64,000 nucleotides of DNA. It comes from Parafrankia elaeagni. GTDB lineage: Bacteria; Actinomycetota; Actinomycetes; Frankiales; Frankiaceae. How positions within the stretch are numbered: position 1 is the stretch's first letter; the number at the start of each line of letters is the position of its first letter. The DNA lies in assembly GCF_000374165.1 (NCBI RefSeq), contig NZ_KB893728.1, positions 1 through 64,000 of the forward strand, written 5' to 3'. A program made the translations under genes and the position numbers. Shown piece by piece: positions 33,503-43,887 of this stretch. The notes beneath the pieces are model-generated. The model did not search any database. It was not told the origin of the DNA and saw only the letters and a list, made by a program, of their open reading frames with translations.

Positions 33503-33697
33503 ACCGGTGCGCCCCAGCGGTCTCGGGAGGGGCCCGGCCGGGCCGCCGACGCCGCGGCGATGAGTGCGGGATCAGGCGGCCCGAGCGGACCTCAGGGTGG
33601 TGTCACCGCACCCGTCCCGGCCGGCGCGTCCGTCTGCCAAGCGTTCAGGCGCGCACCATCAGGACCCGTACGGCTCTGCCGCGGTGTTCGGCGATCG

Positions 33698-35440
<1,743 letters not shown>

Positions 35441-35452
35441 TCACACCAGAGG

Positions 35453-35479
35453 TTGGCACTCGACCTAGCTGAGTGCCAG
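35453..35479. promoter_or_regulatory. CIRCE operator of groEL (HrcA site)
   Basis: Arms TTGGCACTC (35453-35461) and GAGTGCCAG (35471-35479) around a 9-bp spacer match the CIRCE consensus TTAGCACTC-N9-GAGTGCTAA at 15 of 18 positions. It is upstream of groEL. Confidence 0.92.
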
Positions 35480-35483
35480 CCAC

Positions 35484-35489
35484 CTTATA
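35484..35489 (-). promoter_or_regulatory. -10 hexamer of the groEL promoter
   Basis: TATAAG on the minus strand directly upstream of CIRCE. The predicted start point would lie inside or next to the operator, consistent with repression by HrcA. I see no convincing -35. Confidence 0.5.
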
Positions 35490-35593
35490 GGGCCCGGCCG
35501 TGCCGACAGCGACACCGCGACCACCCAAGGTCTACCCCCGGTACCGGTGTCGGGGAGTGGTCGTGTTCCCGGCGGGAGATCGTCCGGTGGGGG

Positions 35594-36622
35594 TCAGCCG
35601 ACGTCGCGGACGGTGATCAGTCGGTCGTCGGGGTGGATCGGGGTCGCGGCCGGGTCGTCGAAGCGCAGCAGGTGGCCGTCCCGGATGACGGCGAGCACCG
35701 GATCCGAGCACTCCCGGGGCCCGCGCCCGACCTCGTCCGCGGCCGCGGGGCGCTCCGCCAGCCGCAGCCCCGCGTCCGAGGTCAGCAGGTCCTCGAACAC
35801 GTCGACGACCTGCGGGCTGCGGGTCGCGAGCCCCAGCATCCGCCCGGCGGCGTCCGAGCTGGTCACCACCTGGTCCGCCCCGCCGCGGCGCAGCAGGGGA
35901 ATGTTCTCCGCCTCGCGGACAGCGGCCGAGATCACCGCGTTCGGTGCCAGATCCCGCGCCGTCAGAGTGATCAGAACGTTCGCCTCGTCGGAGTTCGTGG
36001 CGATGATCACAGCGCGGGCGCGGTCGGTCAGTGCCTCGCGCAGAACGGCGGAACGGGTGCCCGACCCGATGACGGTCGTGTACCCGTCGCGCCCCGCGTC
36101 GGCGAGCGTCCGCCGGTCGGGGTCGACGATGACGATCTGCTCCGCGGGCACGCCGTCCTCCCGCAGTGCCCGGACCGCGCTGCGGCCCTTCACGCCGTAG
36201 CCGACCACCACCACGTGCTGGTCCACTCGTCTCCTCCACCGTTCGACCCGGAACGCCTCCCGGGAACGCTCGGTCAGCACCTCGAGGGTCGTGCCGACCA
36301 GCACGATCAGAAAGATCACCCGGGCCGGCGTGACCACCAGGACGTTGACCAGGCGCGCGCCCGGCGTGATCGGAGCGATGTCGCCGTAGCCGGTCGTCGA
36401 CAGGCTGACCGTCGCATAGTAGGCGGCGTCCAGCAGGCTCAGCGGGTTCCCCTGGTTGTCGGCGTAGCCGTCCCGCCCCAGGTAGACCACGAGCACGGTC
36501 CCCACCAGGATCAGCCCGGCCGCCGCCAGCCGCCGCAGGATCGCCCGCGCCGGCCCACCGTCGCGCGGCCGGGGCACCGAGACGTCCGCGTGGGCCCGCT
36601 CGCCCTCCCGCATCCTCGCCAC
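35594..36622 (-). CDS. TrkA-domain potassium channel
   Basis: A 342-residue two-helix K+ channel. TM1 is LAAAGLILVGTVLVVYLG, the selectivity filter is TTGYGD at residues 76-81, and TM2 follows (VVTPARVIFLIVLVGTTLEVL). The cytoplasmic part is an RCK domain with Rossmann motif VVVVGYGVKGRSAVRAL near residue 135, then a TrkA-C-like end. Such channels conduct K+ under control of nucleotide or Ca2+ binding to the RCK ring. The start may be GTG 36622 or ATG 36613. Confidence 0.9.
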   Translation of the reverse strand: MARMREGERAHADVSVPRPRDGGPARAILRRLAAAGLILVGTVLVVYLGRDGYADNQGNPLSLLDAAYYATVSLSTTGYGDIAPITPGARLVNVLVVTPARVIFLIVLVGTTLEVLTERSREAFRVERWRRRVDQHVVVVGYGVKGRSAVRALREDGVPAEQIVIVDPDRRTLADAGRDGYTTVIGSGTRSAVLREALTDRARAVIIATNSDEANVLITLTARDLAPNAVISAAVREAENIPLLRRGGADQVVTSSDAAGRMLGLATRSPQVVDVFEDLLTSDAGLRLAERPAAADEVGRGPRECSDPVLAVIRDGHLLRFDDPAATPIHPDDRLITVRDVG

Positions 36623-36868
36623 GTCCGCCAGTCTCTCGCGAGCCCGGTACCGCTCGGCGTCGACCCTCGACCGGGGACATGCGAAGGCGTGCTGCCCGGT
36701 GCCAGCGGCCGAGGTGCCCGTGCGGGGTTCGCGGGCCTTTCCAGTGCTCGGGGCCTGATTCCCCTTTTGGGCTAGCCGGAACGTGGTGCTTTGCCGGCCT
36801 GTCGCGGCCCGCCCACCGATCGTGGTGGCGGCTGGGTACTCGGCCCGGTCGTGATGGGAAGGAGCGCC

Positions 36869-38356
36869 ATGCCCCGTCTGCCTCTGGGCCGTGTGGCCAG
36901 CGCCGGGTTCGTCGCGGCGTCCATGATTGTTCCGCTGGGTGTCGCGGTGCCCGCGGCCGGCGCCGCCGCGGCTTCCACGGCTTCCGCGGCCGCACCGGCT
37001 GCCGTCGTCCGTTTACCGGCGGACGCCACGCCCGCGCCACCCGCGCCACCCGCGCCAGGGCGGCCGGGGCCGGCGGCGCCGTCGGTCGTGCCGAACCCGG
37101 CCGTGACCGCGATCCCGACCACCGCGCAGTCGACGCCGTTCCTGAGCGACACGGATCTGCGCAGGCACGGGTATGTCGAGGAGGAGTTCTCGTTCAGCGG
37201 CAAGGCCGACATCTACGCGATCCCCACGCTGGCGGACGCGACGGTCGCGACGCCGGACATCCCGTACACCTCACGGCTGATCGTGCGGCGTCCGACGGAT
37301 CCGCGCCGCTTCAACGGCGTGGTGGTGGTCGAGTGGCTGAACGTCTCGGCCGGCTACGACATCGAGGCCGCCTGGCTCCCGCACCGGGAGCACTTCCTGC
37401 GTGAGGGTTACGCCTGGGTCGGCGTCTCGGCGCAGACCGGCGGCGTGAACCATCTCAGGGCCTGGAACCCGGACCGCTACGGCAGCCTGGACACCACCGC
37501 CGGCGGCACCGTCACGCCCGCCGACGCGCTGTCCTACGACATCTTCTCCCAGGCGGTGCAGGCGCTGCGCAGCCCGAAGCAGGTCTGGCCGCTCGGCGCG
37601 CTGACGGCCCGGCACGTGATGGCGGTCGGCGCCTCCCAGTCCGCCGGGCGGCTCGCCGTCTACCACAACGCGATCCACCCGCTCCACACGGTGATCGACT
37701 CGCTGCTGCTCACGGTCGGTGGCGGGCAGCTGCGCACGGACGTCGGCCTGAAGGTCCTGCAGGTGCTGAGCGAGACCGACGTCCGCGCGCCGTCCACCAC
37801 GCCGGACTCGGCGACCTTCCGCCGCTGGGAGGTCGCCGGGACCTCCCACTTCGACGAGAACATCCACACGGCCCTGGACCGCCTGCTGGAGCGGGACTAT
37901 CCCGAGGGGCTGACCGAACCTGCCTGCACCAGCCCGCCGTTCAGCCGGGCGCCCCTGCACCACGTGACCAACGCGGCGATCGACCACCTCGCGCGGTGGG
38001 CCCGCTTCGGTGCCGCCCCGCCCTCCGCGCCGGGTCTGACGTTCACCACCGGCCCGGACGGCCGGCAGGTGCTCGCCCGGGACGAGCGCGGGATCGCCCT
38101 CGGCGGCATCCGGCTGGCCGCGGTCGACGTGCCGACCGCGGTGAACACCGGCGTCAACGGCGGGGAGAGCTTCTGCATCCTGTACGGCACCCACGTGCCG
38201 TTCGACGAGGCGACCCTCAACCAGCTGTACCGGTCGCACGCCGACTACGTCGGCAAGGTCACCGCGGCGACGGCGCGCAACGTCGCCCGGGGCTACGTCG
38301 TCAGGGCCGACGCCACCGCGACGATCACCGAGGCCCGCCGCAGCGACATCCCCTGA
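36869..38356 (+). CDS. secreted alpha/beta hydrolase-domain protein
   Basis: A 495-residue protein with a signal peptide (MPRLPLGRVASAGFVAASMI then an Ala-rich cleavage region) and a Pro/Ala linker, followed by the alpha/beta hydrolase domain found in many uncharacterised actinobacterial proteins. Visible blocks are FNGVVVVEWLNVSAGYDIEAAW, YAWVGVSAQTGGV, the elbow VMAVGASQSAGRLAVYHN, and VAGTSHFDE with a likely catalytic His. ATG 36869 follows GGAAGGAGCG; ATG 36854 is less favoured. The 246 bp before it, shared with the divergent channel gene, hold no clear signal. Confidence 0.78.
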   Translation: MPRLPLGRVASAGFVAASMIVPLGVAVPAAGAAAASTASAAAPAAVVRLPADATPAPPAPPAPGRPGPAAPSVVPNPAVTAIPTTAQSTPFLSDTDLRRHGYVEEEFSFSGKADIYAIPTLADATVATPDIPYTSRLIVRRPTDPRRFNGVVVVEWLNVSAGYDIEAAWLPHREHFLREGYAWVGVSAQTGGVNHLRAWNPDRYGSLDTTAGGTVTPADALSYDIFSQAVQALRSPKQVWPLGALTARHVMAVGASQSAGRLAVYHNAIHPLHTVIDSLLLTVGGGQLRTDVGLKVLQVLSETDVRAPSTTPDSATFRRWEVAGTSHFDENIHTALDRLLERDYPEGLTEPACTSPPFSRAPLHHVTNAAIDHLARWARFGAAPPSAPGLTFTTGPDGRQVLARDERGIALGGIRLAAVDVPTAVNTGVNGGESFCILYGTHVPFDEATLNQLYRSHADYVGKVTAATARNVARGYVVRADATATITEARRSDIP

Positions 38357-38363
38357 CCCGGTA

Positions 38364-38432
38364 GTCGCGCTGTCCGCCCCCGCCCCCGCCCCCTCCCCCT
38401 CCCCCGCGGGCAGCGGGGGCGGGCAGCGCGAC
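38364..38432. terminator. convergent-gene terminator with 20-bp stem
   Basis: The left arm (38364-38383, starting GTCGCGCTG) and right arm (38413-38432, ending CAGCGCGAC) pair over 20 positions with a single non-Watson-Crick pair, enclosing a C-rich loop. It fills the gap between the convergent hydrolase and DUF779 genes and should stop both transcripts. Confidence 0.8.
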
Positions 38433-38434
38433 GG

Positions 38435-38890
38435 TCAGCCAGGCCGCACGGCGTCCAGCCGGGCCACCTCGGCGTCGGTGAACAGGCGGGACCGGGTAAG
38501 GAAGCGGTAACCCTCGGGCGCCTCCAGGCTGAAACCGGCGCCGCGCCCCGGGACGAGGTCGATCGTCAGGTGGGTGTGGGACCAGTACTCGAACTGGGCC
38601 GCTCCGATGTACACGGGCACACCGCCGCCTGGAATGCCGTCTCCGGCGGCCCCGTCCCCTGCTGGCTCCGCGCTGTCCGCGCTGTCCGCGCCGAGGACCC
38701 CGAGCAGGACGTCGCGGTCGCCGACGAGGAGCTCACCGCGCGGATAGCACATCGGGGACGACCCGTCGCAGCATCCGCCGGACTGGTGGATGATAAGCGG
38801 GCCGTGCTCCGCGGAGAGTCGCCGCAGCATGGCGAGCGCCGCGGGGGTGGCATCCACCCGCCGCGCCGCCGTTCTTCGCACGTCGGTCAT
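38435..38890 (-). CDS. DUF779 protein, aldehyde-dehydrogenase partner
   Basis: A 151-residue DUF779 protein. The Cys-rich motif GGCCDGSSPMC (Cys40, Cys41, Cys48) and a later HTHLTIDLVPGRG are the conserved family features and look like a metal site. An Asp/Ser/Ala/Gly-rich insertion near residues 70-90 is unlike relatives. DUF779 genes regularly follow alcohol- or acetaldehyde-oxidising ALDH genes, as here (57 bp after the ALDH stop). The molecular function is unknown; support of the ALDH by redox or metal handling is inference. Confidence 0.85.
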   Translation of the reverse strand: MTDVRRTAARRVDATPAALAMLRRLSAEHGPLIIHQSGGCCDGSSPMCYPRGELLVGDRDVLLGVLGADSADSAEPAGDGAAGDGIPGGGVPVYIGAAQFEYWSHTHLTIDLVPGRGAGFSLEAPEGYRFLTRSRLFTDAEVARLDAVRPG

Positions 38891-38947
38891 GGCCGCCTCC
38901 CCGGGACGAGTCGGACGAGTCCTCCGGTGTCCGCCATGGTCTGTCTC

Positions 38948-40471
38948 CTAGAAGAAGCCCATTGCCTTGGGGGAGTAACTGACGAGCAGATTCTTCGTCT
39001 GCTGGTAGTGGTCGAGCATCATCCGGTGGTTCTCCCGGCCGATGCCGGACTGCTTGTAGCCGCCGAAGGCCGCGTGCGCGGGGTAAAGGTGGTAGCAGTT
39101 CGTCCAGACGCGTCCCGCGCGGATGTCGCGGCCGGCGCGGTAGGCGGTGGTGCCGTCTCGGGTCCACACGCCGGCGCCGAGCCCGTACAGGGTGTCGTTC
39201 GCCTGGGTGATTGCGTCGGAGTAGCCGTCGAAGGAGGCCACCGAGACCACCGGGCCGAAGATCTCCTCCTGGAAGATCCGCATCCGGTTGTCGCCCTGGA
39301 AGATCGTCGGCTGGACATAGTAGCCGCCGGCCAGATCGCCACCGAGCTCGGCGCGTTCGCCGCCGAGGACGAGGCGGGCGCCCTCCTTCCGGCCGATGTC
39401 GATGTAGGAGAGGATCTTCTCCAGCTGGTCGGCGCTGGCCTGCGCGCCGACCATGGTCTCGGTGTCGAGCGGGTTGCCCTGCCGGATCGCCTTCGTGCGG
39501 ATCGCCGCCGCGTCGAGGAAGTCGTCGAAGATCTCGCGGTCGATCAGGGCACGCGACGGGCAGGTGCAGACCTCGCCCTGGTTGAGGGCGAACATCGTGA
39601 AGCCCTCCAGACACTTGTCCTGGAAGTCGTCATGCTCGGCGAGAACGTCCCGGAAGAAGATGTTCGGGCTCTTGCCGCCGAGTTCGAGGGTGACCGGGAT
39701 CAGGTTCTGGCTGGCGTACTGCATGATCAGACGTCCGGTGGTCGTCTCGCCGGTGAAGGCGATCTTCGCGATGCGCGGTGAGGAGGCGAGCGGCTTGCCC
39801 GCCTCGACGCCGAAGCCCTGCACGACGTTGAGGACACCGGGCGGCAGCAGGTCGCCGATCAGCTCCCACAGCAGGTTGATCGACGCCGGTGTCTGCTCGG
39901 CCGGCTTGAGCACGACGGCGTTGCCGGCCGCGAGGGCGGGCGCGAGCTTCCAGATCGCCATGAGCAGCGGGAAGTTCCAGGGGATGATCTGCCCGACCAC
40001 ACCGAGCGGTTCCTGGAAGTGATAGGCGACGGTGTCCGCATCGATCTCGGAGAGCGAGCCCTCCTGCGCGCGGATGGCGCCCGCGAAGTACCGGAAGTGG
40101 TCGATGGCCAGCGGGATGTCGGCGGCGAGCGTCTCGCGGACGGGCTTGCCGTTGTCCCAGGACTCGCCGACGGCGAGCAGTTCGAGGTTCGTCTCCATCC
40201 GGTCCGCGATCCTGTTGAGGATGTCGGCGCGGGCGGCGACCGAGGTCCGTCCCCAGGCCGGCGCGGCGGCGTGGGCGGCGTCGAGGGCCTTCTCCACGTC
40301 CTCCGCGGTGGAGCGGGCGATCTCGGTGAAGGGCTGGCCGGTGACCGGGCTGGTGTTCTCGAAGTACTGGCCCTTCACCGGCGCCACGTACTCGCCGCCG
40401 ATGATGTTGTCGTAGCGCGGGGCGAAACGGGTGGGGGATTCCGGCTGTCCGGGGCGGGCGTAGACGGTCAT
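38948..40471 (-). CDS. NAD-dependent aldehyde dehydrogenase (ExaC/AdhA type)
   Basis: A 507-residue ALDH. Catalytic residues are in canonical positions: Asn166 (IIPWNF), Glu263 (LELGG) and nucleophile Cys302 ([11 protein letters not shown]). The sequence belongs to the acetaldehyde/propionaldehyde dehydrogenase class that pairs with DUF779. It would oxidise the dehydratase product propionaldehyde, or 3-hydroxypropionaldehyde, to the free acid. It is not the CoA-acylating PduP type, in agreement with the separate propionyl-CoA synthetase gene. ATG 40471 follows GAAGGAG; the frame to 40600 is not needed. A GCAAC-N6-GCAAC site lies about 91 bp upstream. Confidence 0.93.
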   Translation of the reverse strand: MTVYARPGQPESPTRFAPRYDNIIGGEYVAPVKGQYFENTSPVTGQPFTEIARSTAEDVEKALDAAHAAAPAWGRTSVAARADILNRIADRMETNLELLAVGESWDNGKPVRETLAADIPLAIDHFRYFAGAIRAQEGSLSEIDADTVAYHFQEPLGVVGQIIPWNFPLLMAIWKLAPALAAGNAVVLKPAEQTPASINLLWELIGDLLPPGVLNVVQGFGVEAGKPLASSPRIAKIAFTGETTTGRLIMQYASQNLIPVTLELGGKSPNIFFRDVLAEHDDFQDKCLEGFTMFALNQGEVCTCPSRALIDREIFDDFLDAAAIRTKAIRQGNPLDTETMVGAQASADQLEKILSYIDIGRKEGARLVLGGERAELGGDLAGGYYVQPTIFQGDNRMRIFQEEIFGPVVSVASFDGYSDAITQANDTLYGLGAGVWTRDGTTAYRAGRDIRAGRVWTNCYHLYPAHAAFGGYKQSGIGRENHRMMLDHYQQTKNLLVSYSPKAMGFF

Positions 40472-40547
40472 GTCTCGGAACTCCTTCGGGAATCTGTTGG
40501 TTCCGGTCGGCTCCGGCCGGCTCCGGTCGACGAGCCTGTCGCGGACG

Positions 40548-41411
40548 CTAGGCCCGTGCGCGTTGCGGAAACGTTGCAGTGGCGCCGAGGTGGTCGGCAC
40601 CGGCCTGGGCGATGGTGATGTCCTGCTCGACGGTGCCGCCGCTCACCCCGATCGCACCGAGCAGGTCGCCGGCCGGCGTGAACAGCGGGATGCCGCCGCC
40701 GAAGACGACCAGGCCGCCGTTGGTCCCCTCGATGCCGTAGAGCGGACCGCCGACCGCGGCCGCCTTGCCCAGCTCGTCGGTGGTCATCCGCAGCAGCACC
40801 GCGGTGCGGGCCTTGCGGATGGCGATGTCGACGCTGGCGAGGATCGCGCCGTCCTGGCGGGCGAACGCCAGCAGGTGGCCGCCGTCGTCGGCCACGGCGA
40901 CGTTGATCGGCACTCCGATCGCGTCCGCCTTGGCCAGCGCGGTGTCGAGCAGGACGCGGGCCTGGTCGAGACTGAGACGTCCGGGCATGGCGAGGTCTCC
41001 GTTCACTGGTATGGGCAGCGCTGGGGCGGGCAGCGGCCTGAGCGGGAGCCCGACGACGATGCGGGCTGCGTTGTGGCCGAGGACGCGGGCGGCTGACGCC
41101 GGGCCGGTCAACGCCGGTGCGGCCGGCGGCAGTTTCGCGTGGTGCACGCAGATGGTTCCGCGGGCGTCGACGCCGACGCCGACATCGAGCGCGGAGGCCT
41201 GGGCAGCGGCGTAGGCCAGTGCCGCCGCCTCGCCGCCGTGAGCGCCGAGACGTCCGTGATCGTCGTGGGCCTGGTCGGTCCGGAAAGGCACGCCCTCCTC
41301 CTCCATCCCGGCCTGGATCTCCCGGATCAGCCGCGGATCCGGGAGGTCGGGATGGTGGCGGACGACCATCGTGGGCCGGTCGCGCCGAGCCCGGTCCGCG
41401 CGCGAGGCCAC
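40548..41411 (-). CDS. fusion of diol dehydratase reactivase small subunit with a PduO-C/GlcG-type domain
   Basis: A 287-residue two-domain protein. Residues about 25-124 match the small subunit of diol/glycerol dehydratase reactivase ([51 protein letters not shown]). Residues about 146-285 match the heme-binding GlcG/HbpS/PduO-C domain ([75 protein letters not shown]). The start GTG 41411 is 3 bp after the stop of the large reactivase subunit. In Pdu systems these domains occur on separate proteins (PduH and PduO), so the fusion is noteworthy. Confidence 0.82.
   Translation of the reverse strand: MASRADRARRDRPTMVVRHHPDLPDPRLIREIQAGMEEEGVPFRTDQAHDDHGRLGAHGGEAAALAYAAAQASALDVGVGVDARGTICVHHAKLPPAAPALTGPASAARVLGHNAARIVVGLPLRPLPAPALPIPVNGDLAMPGRLSLDQARVLLDTALAKADAIGVPINVAVADDGGHLLAFARQDGAILASVDIAIRKARTAVLLRMTTDELGKAAAVGGPLYGIEGTNGGLVVFGGGIPLFTPAGDLLGAIGVSGGTVEQDITIAQAGADHLGATATFPQRARA
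40562..40577 (-). promoter_or_regulatory. GCAAC-N6-GCAAC site upstream of the aldehyde dehydrogenase
   Basis: On the minus strand TGCAAC-GTTTCC-GCAAC lies about 91-106 bp before the ALDH start, inside the last codons of the fusion gene. It has the same element, spacing and orientation as the sites upstream of the dehydratase and the propionyl-CoA synthetase genes. Confidence 0.6.
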
Positions 41412-41414
41412 CGG

Positions 41415-43274
41415 TCAGACCCCCGCGGCCGGCACGGGGTCGCGCGCCGTCGCCGCGTGCCGGGCGACCAGCCCGGTGGCGACGGCGTTGCGCGGGCCCT
41501 CACAGCCGCGTACGTTGCCTGTCCCGCAGACGATCCCGAACTCCGCGACCGCCTCGGAGATCATGTCCGGGATCTCGAAGTCGAGGGCGGATCCGCCGAG
41601 AACTACGACGAACCCAAGCTGGCGGAGGTTGCCGCCGGGGGACACCATCTCCAGCGCCCGCAGTGCGTTGACGACGAAGACCCGGTGCTTGGCGGCCCGG
41701 CGCACCTGGCGGATCCGTTCCAGGGTGTGGCGGGTGGGGATCGGGTCCACCCCGGTGTCGGTGAGCACGACGACCCGGGCAAAGGCGTCGACGGGCAGTG
41801 GATCGGCGCGGAAGCGGACCGTGCCGTCCTCCATCCGGAGGTGGAAGAAGCTTTCGGCCTTCGCCAGCGGACATTTCTTGATCTCCTCGGCGAGGTCGAC
41901 GTTGCGCAGCCCGAGTTCGGCGTCGATCAGCCGGGTGACCAGGTCACCGGCACCCGCCAGGTGGACGGAACGGACCTCGTCTCCAGGGCTGGCGACCGCC
42001 GCGTCGGTGGACCCGCCCCCAAGGTCGAGGATCGCGATCGGACGGTCGGTACCGGGGGTGGTCAGGGCGCCGAGCACCGCCATGTCCGCTTCGACGCCGC
42101 CGATCAGCACGTCGAGGCCGAGCGCCTCCCGCAGCCGGGCGGCGAGCAGTTCCATCGGCCCTCGGCTGGTGCGCACCATCGCGGCGAGCGCGACCGCGTT
42201 CGCCAGCGCGGACTCGCCCGCCAGCGCCCCGGTCACCGGCTGCGGCGCGACGGTGTCCACGGCGAGGACGTCCTGGATGCGCACCGCGTCCGCGGGGGTC
42301 GCGGTGAGGTCGGACATGTTGTCGTGAACCCGGGCGAGCATCCCGCCGACGTGGGTGCCGGCCTCGCCGGTGGCGTCGACCAGCGGCTGGACCCGGTGTA
42401 GGGCAGCCATGATCTCCTCGGCGCCGGCGCTGATCTCGACCGTCCGCCGGGCCGTCGCGCCGATCAGGGTGAGGCGGCCGGCGGGGATCCTGCGATCGGT
42501 GATGTCTCCGGTGGGGGTGCGGATCACCACGGCGGACCGGTTGCCCACCAGGGCCCGTGCGACAGGCGCGACCATCCTGGTCTGGTCCGGGTCGAGGCCG
42601 AACACGGTCGCGATCCCGTAGGAGTTCGACAGCGTCCGGATGGTGTGCCCGGGCCGGGCGACCTCGACGGCGGCGAGCATGCCCAGCGGGATCCGGTCGA
42701 TCAGGCTGACCTCGTCGACGACCGGGATCGGGGCGTGCAGCCGGTTGGCGATCAGGTTCGCGTCGTCGGCGCACACGATGACACCGGTAACCCTGATCCC
42801 GGCCGCGGCCGCGCTGTTGATGCCCGCCGCCGCGTCGTCGAAGTCGACGCCCGCACCGACCACGCAGACAACCGGTTCAGCGGGATCGTGGCCGGTCAGG
42901 TCCGCGAGGGCGACGGTGACACCGACGCCCAGCCCGTCCCCGCCCGGCGTCCGCGGGTTGTGCCCGATCATTGTCGACTCGGTGATGATCGTCTCGGTGA
43001 TGGTGTCCATCGCCAGCCCGCTGATGACCGGAGTCGCCTCGTTGACCAGGAGTGTGGCGAGCTCCGTCCGGTCACGCCCGGCAGCGGCCAGGGCCCGGCG
43101 GACGACGTCGACGACCCCGGACACGTTCTCCGTCGTGCCCTTCACCCCGGACGTCGGCCCGAGCGCCCCGGCGAGCCAGGAGACCTCCCGCCCGTCCGCG
43201 TCGACCTCGGCGACGCACGCCTCGGTCGTCGAGTTCCCGATGTCGACGCCCACGACCAGCGTCACCGGGGCCAC
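41415..43274 (-). CDS. diol/glycerol dehydratase reactivase, large subunit
   Basis: A 619-residue DdrA/PduG-type protein of the Hsp70-actin fold. The N-terminal phosphate-1 motif is VVGVDIGNSTTEACVAEV and the second nucleotide motif IAILDLGGGSTDAAVA is near residue 410. It contains the reactivase blocks NEATPVISGLAMDTITETIITESTMIGHNP and AEEIKKCPLAKAESFFHLRMEDGTVRF. With its small subunit it uses ATP to exchange damaged cobalamin from the dehydratase. It is 10 bp downstream of the medium-subunit gene in the same operon. Confidence 0.95.
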   Translation of the reverse strand: MAPVTLVVGVDIGNSTTEACVAEVDADGREVSWLAGALGPTSGVKGTTENVSGVVDVVRRALAAAGRDRTELATLLVNEATPVISGLAMDTITETIITESTMIGHNPRTPGGDGLGVGVTVALADLTGHDPAEPVVCVVGAGVDFDDAAAGINSAAAAGIRVTGVIVCADDANLIANRLHAPIPVVDEVSLIDRIPLGMLAAVEVARPGHTIRTLSNSYGIATVFGLDPDQTRMVAPVARALVGNRSAVVIRTPTGDITDRRIPAGRLTLIGATARRTVEISAGAEEIMAALHRVQPLVDATGEAGTHVGGMLARVHDNMSDLTATPADAVRIQDVLAVDTVAPQPVTGALAGESALANAVALAAMVRTSRGPMELLAARLREALGLDVLIGGVEADMAVLGALTTPGTDRPIAILDLGGGSTDAAVASPGDEVRSVHLAGAGDLVTRLIDAELGLRNVDLAEEIKKCPLAKAESFFHLRMEDGTVRFRADPLPVDAFARVVVLTDTGVDPIPTRHTLERIRQVRRAAKHRVFVVNALRALEMVSPGGNLRQLGFVVVLGGSALDFEIPDMISEAVAEFGIVCGTGNVRGCEGPRNAVATGLVARHAATARDPVPAAGV

Positions 43275-43284
43275 ACCATCACCG

Positions 43285-43887
43285 TCATGACGCGGCCGCC
43301 AGGCGGATCAGGGCCGTCAGCTCCTCCGGGGCGGCGCCGGGGCGGACGAGGCCGGTCTCCTTGATGTGCAGCAGCGCGGCCTTCGCCTGCCAGCGCGGGC
43401 GGGCCATGTAGTCGTTGCGGGACGGAACCGGCTCCGGGGACTCGCCCTTGGCATACCGGGCGGCGTTGCGACCGACGCTGCGGAAGACCTCCAGGTCCAT
43501 CAGCGGCGCCTGCGGGAACAGCTCCAGGCTGGACAGTTTCGGCAGATCCTTCTGGTGGATCATCGTGGTGCCCCGGGACAGGACGCCGATGCCGATCCCC
43601 GATCCGGACAGCCGGGCCGCGCCGTGGCCGATGACCGCGAGGTCGGAGCTGCCGGGGAACCGGACCACCCGGGCATGCACGCCCTGCTCCTCGACGCCGG
43701 CGAGCAGCTGCCGCAGCACCTCCGCGTGCGGCACGTCGACGATCGTCCTCGTGAACAGGTCACCGAAGCCCGGCGAGAGGCCGATGACCACCTCATCGGG
43801 CCGGCGTCCCGCCGCGGCCGGGCCCCGGCTCGCCAGTTCCAGCGTGCGCCTGTCGGTACGGCGTTCGGTCGCCGTCGTGTCTGCCAT
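43285..43887 (-). CDS. B12-dependent diol/glycerol dehydratase, medium subunit
   Basis: A 200-residue medium (beta) subunit. Characteristic segments are DEVVIGLSPGFGDLFTRTIVDVPHAEVLRQLLAGVEEQGV, ARVVRFPGSSDLAVIGHGAARLSGSGIGIGVLSRGTTMIHQKDL and LSSLELFPQAPLMDLEVFRSVGRNAARYAKGESPEPVP. It is slightly shorter than the enterobacterial PduD because its N-terminal extension is short, and that extension is where the microcompartment-targeting region of PduD lies; this agrees with the lack of shell genes. The ATG at 43887 overlaps the large-subunit stop (TGATG). Confidence 0.93.
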   Translation of the reverse strand: MADTTATERRTDRRTLELASRGPAAAGRRPDEVVIGLSPGFGDLFTRTIVDVPHAEVLRQLLAGVEEQGVHARVVRFPGSSDLAVIGHGAARLSGSGIGIGVLSRGTTMIHQKDLPKLSSLELFPQAPLMDLEVFRSVGRNAARYAKGESPEPVPSRNDYMARPRWQAKAALLHIKETGLVRPGAAPEELTALIRLAAAS

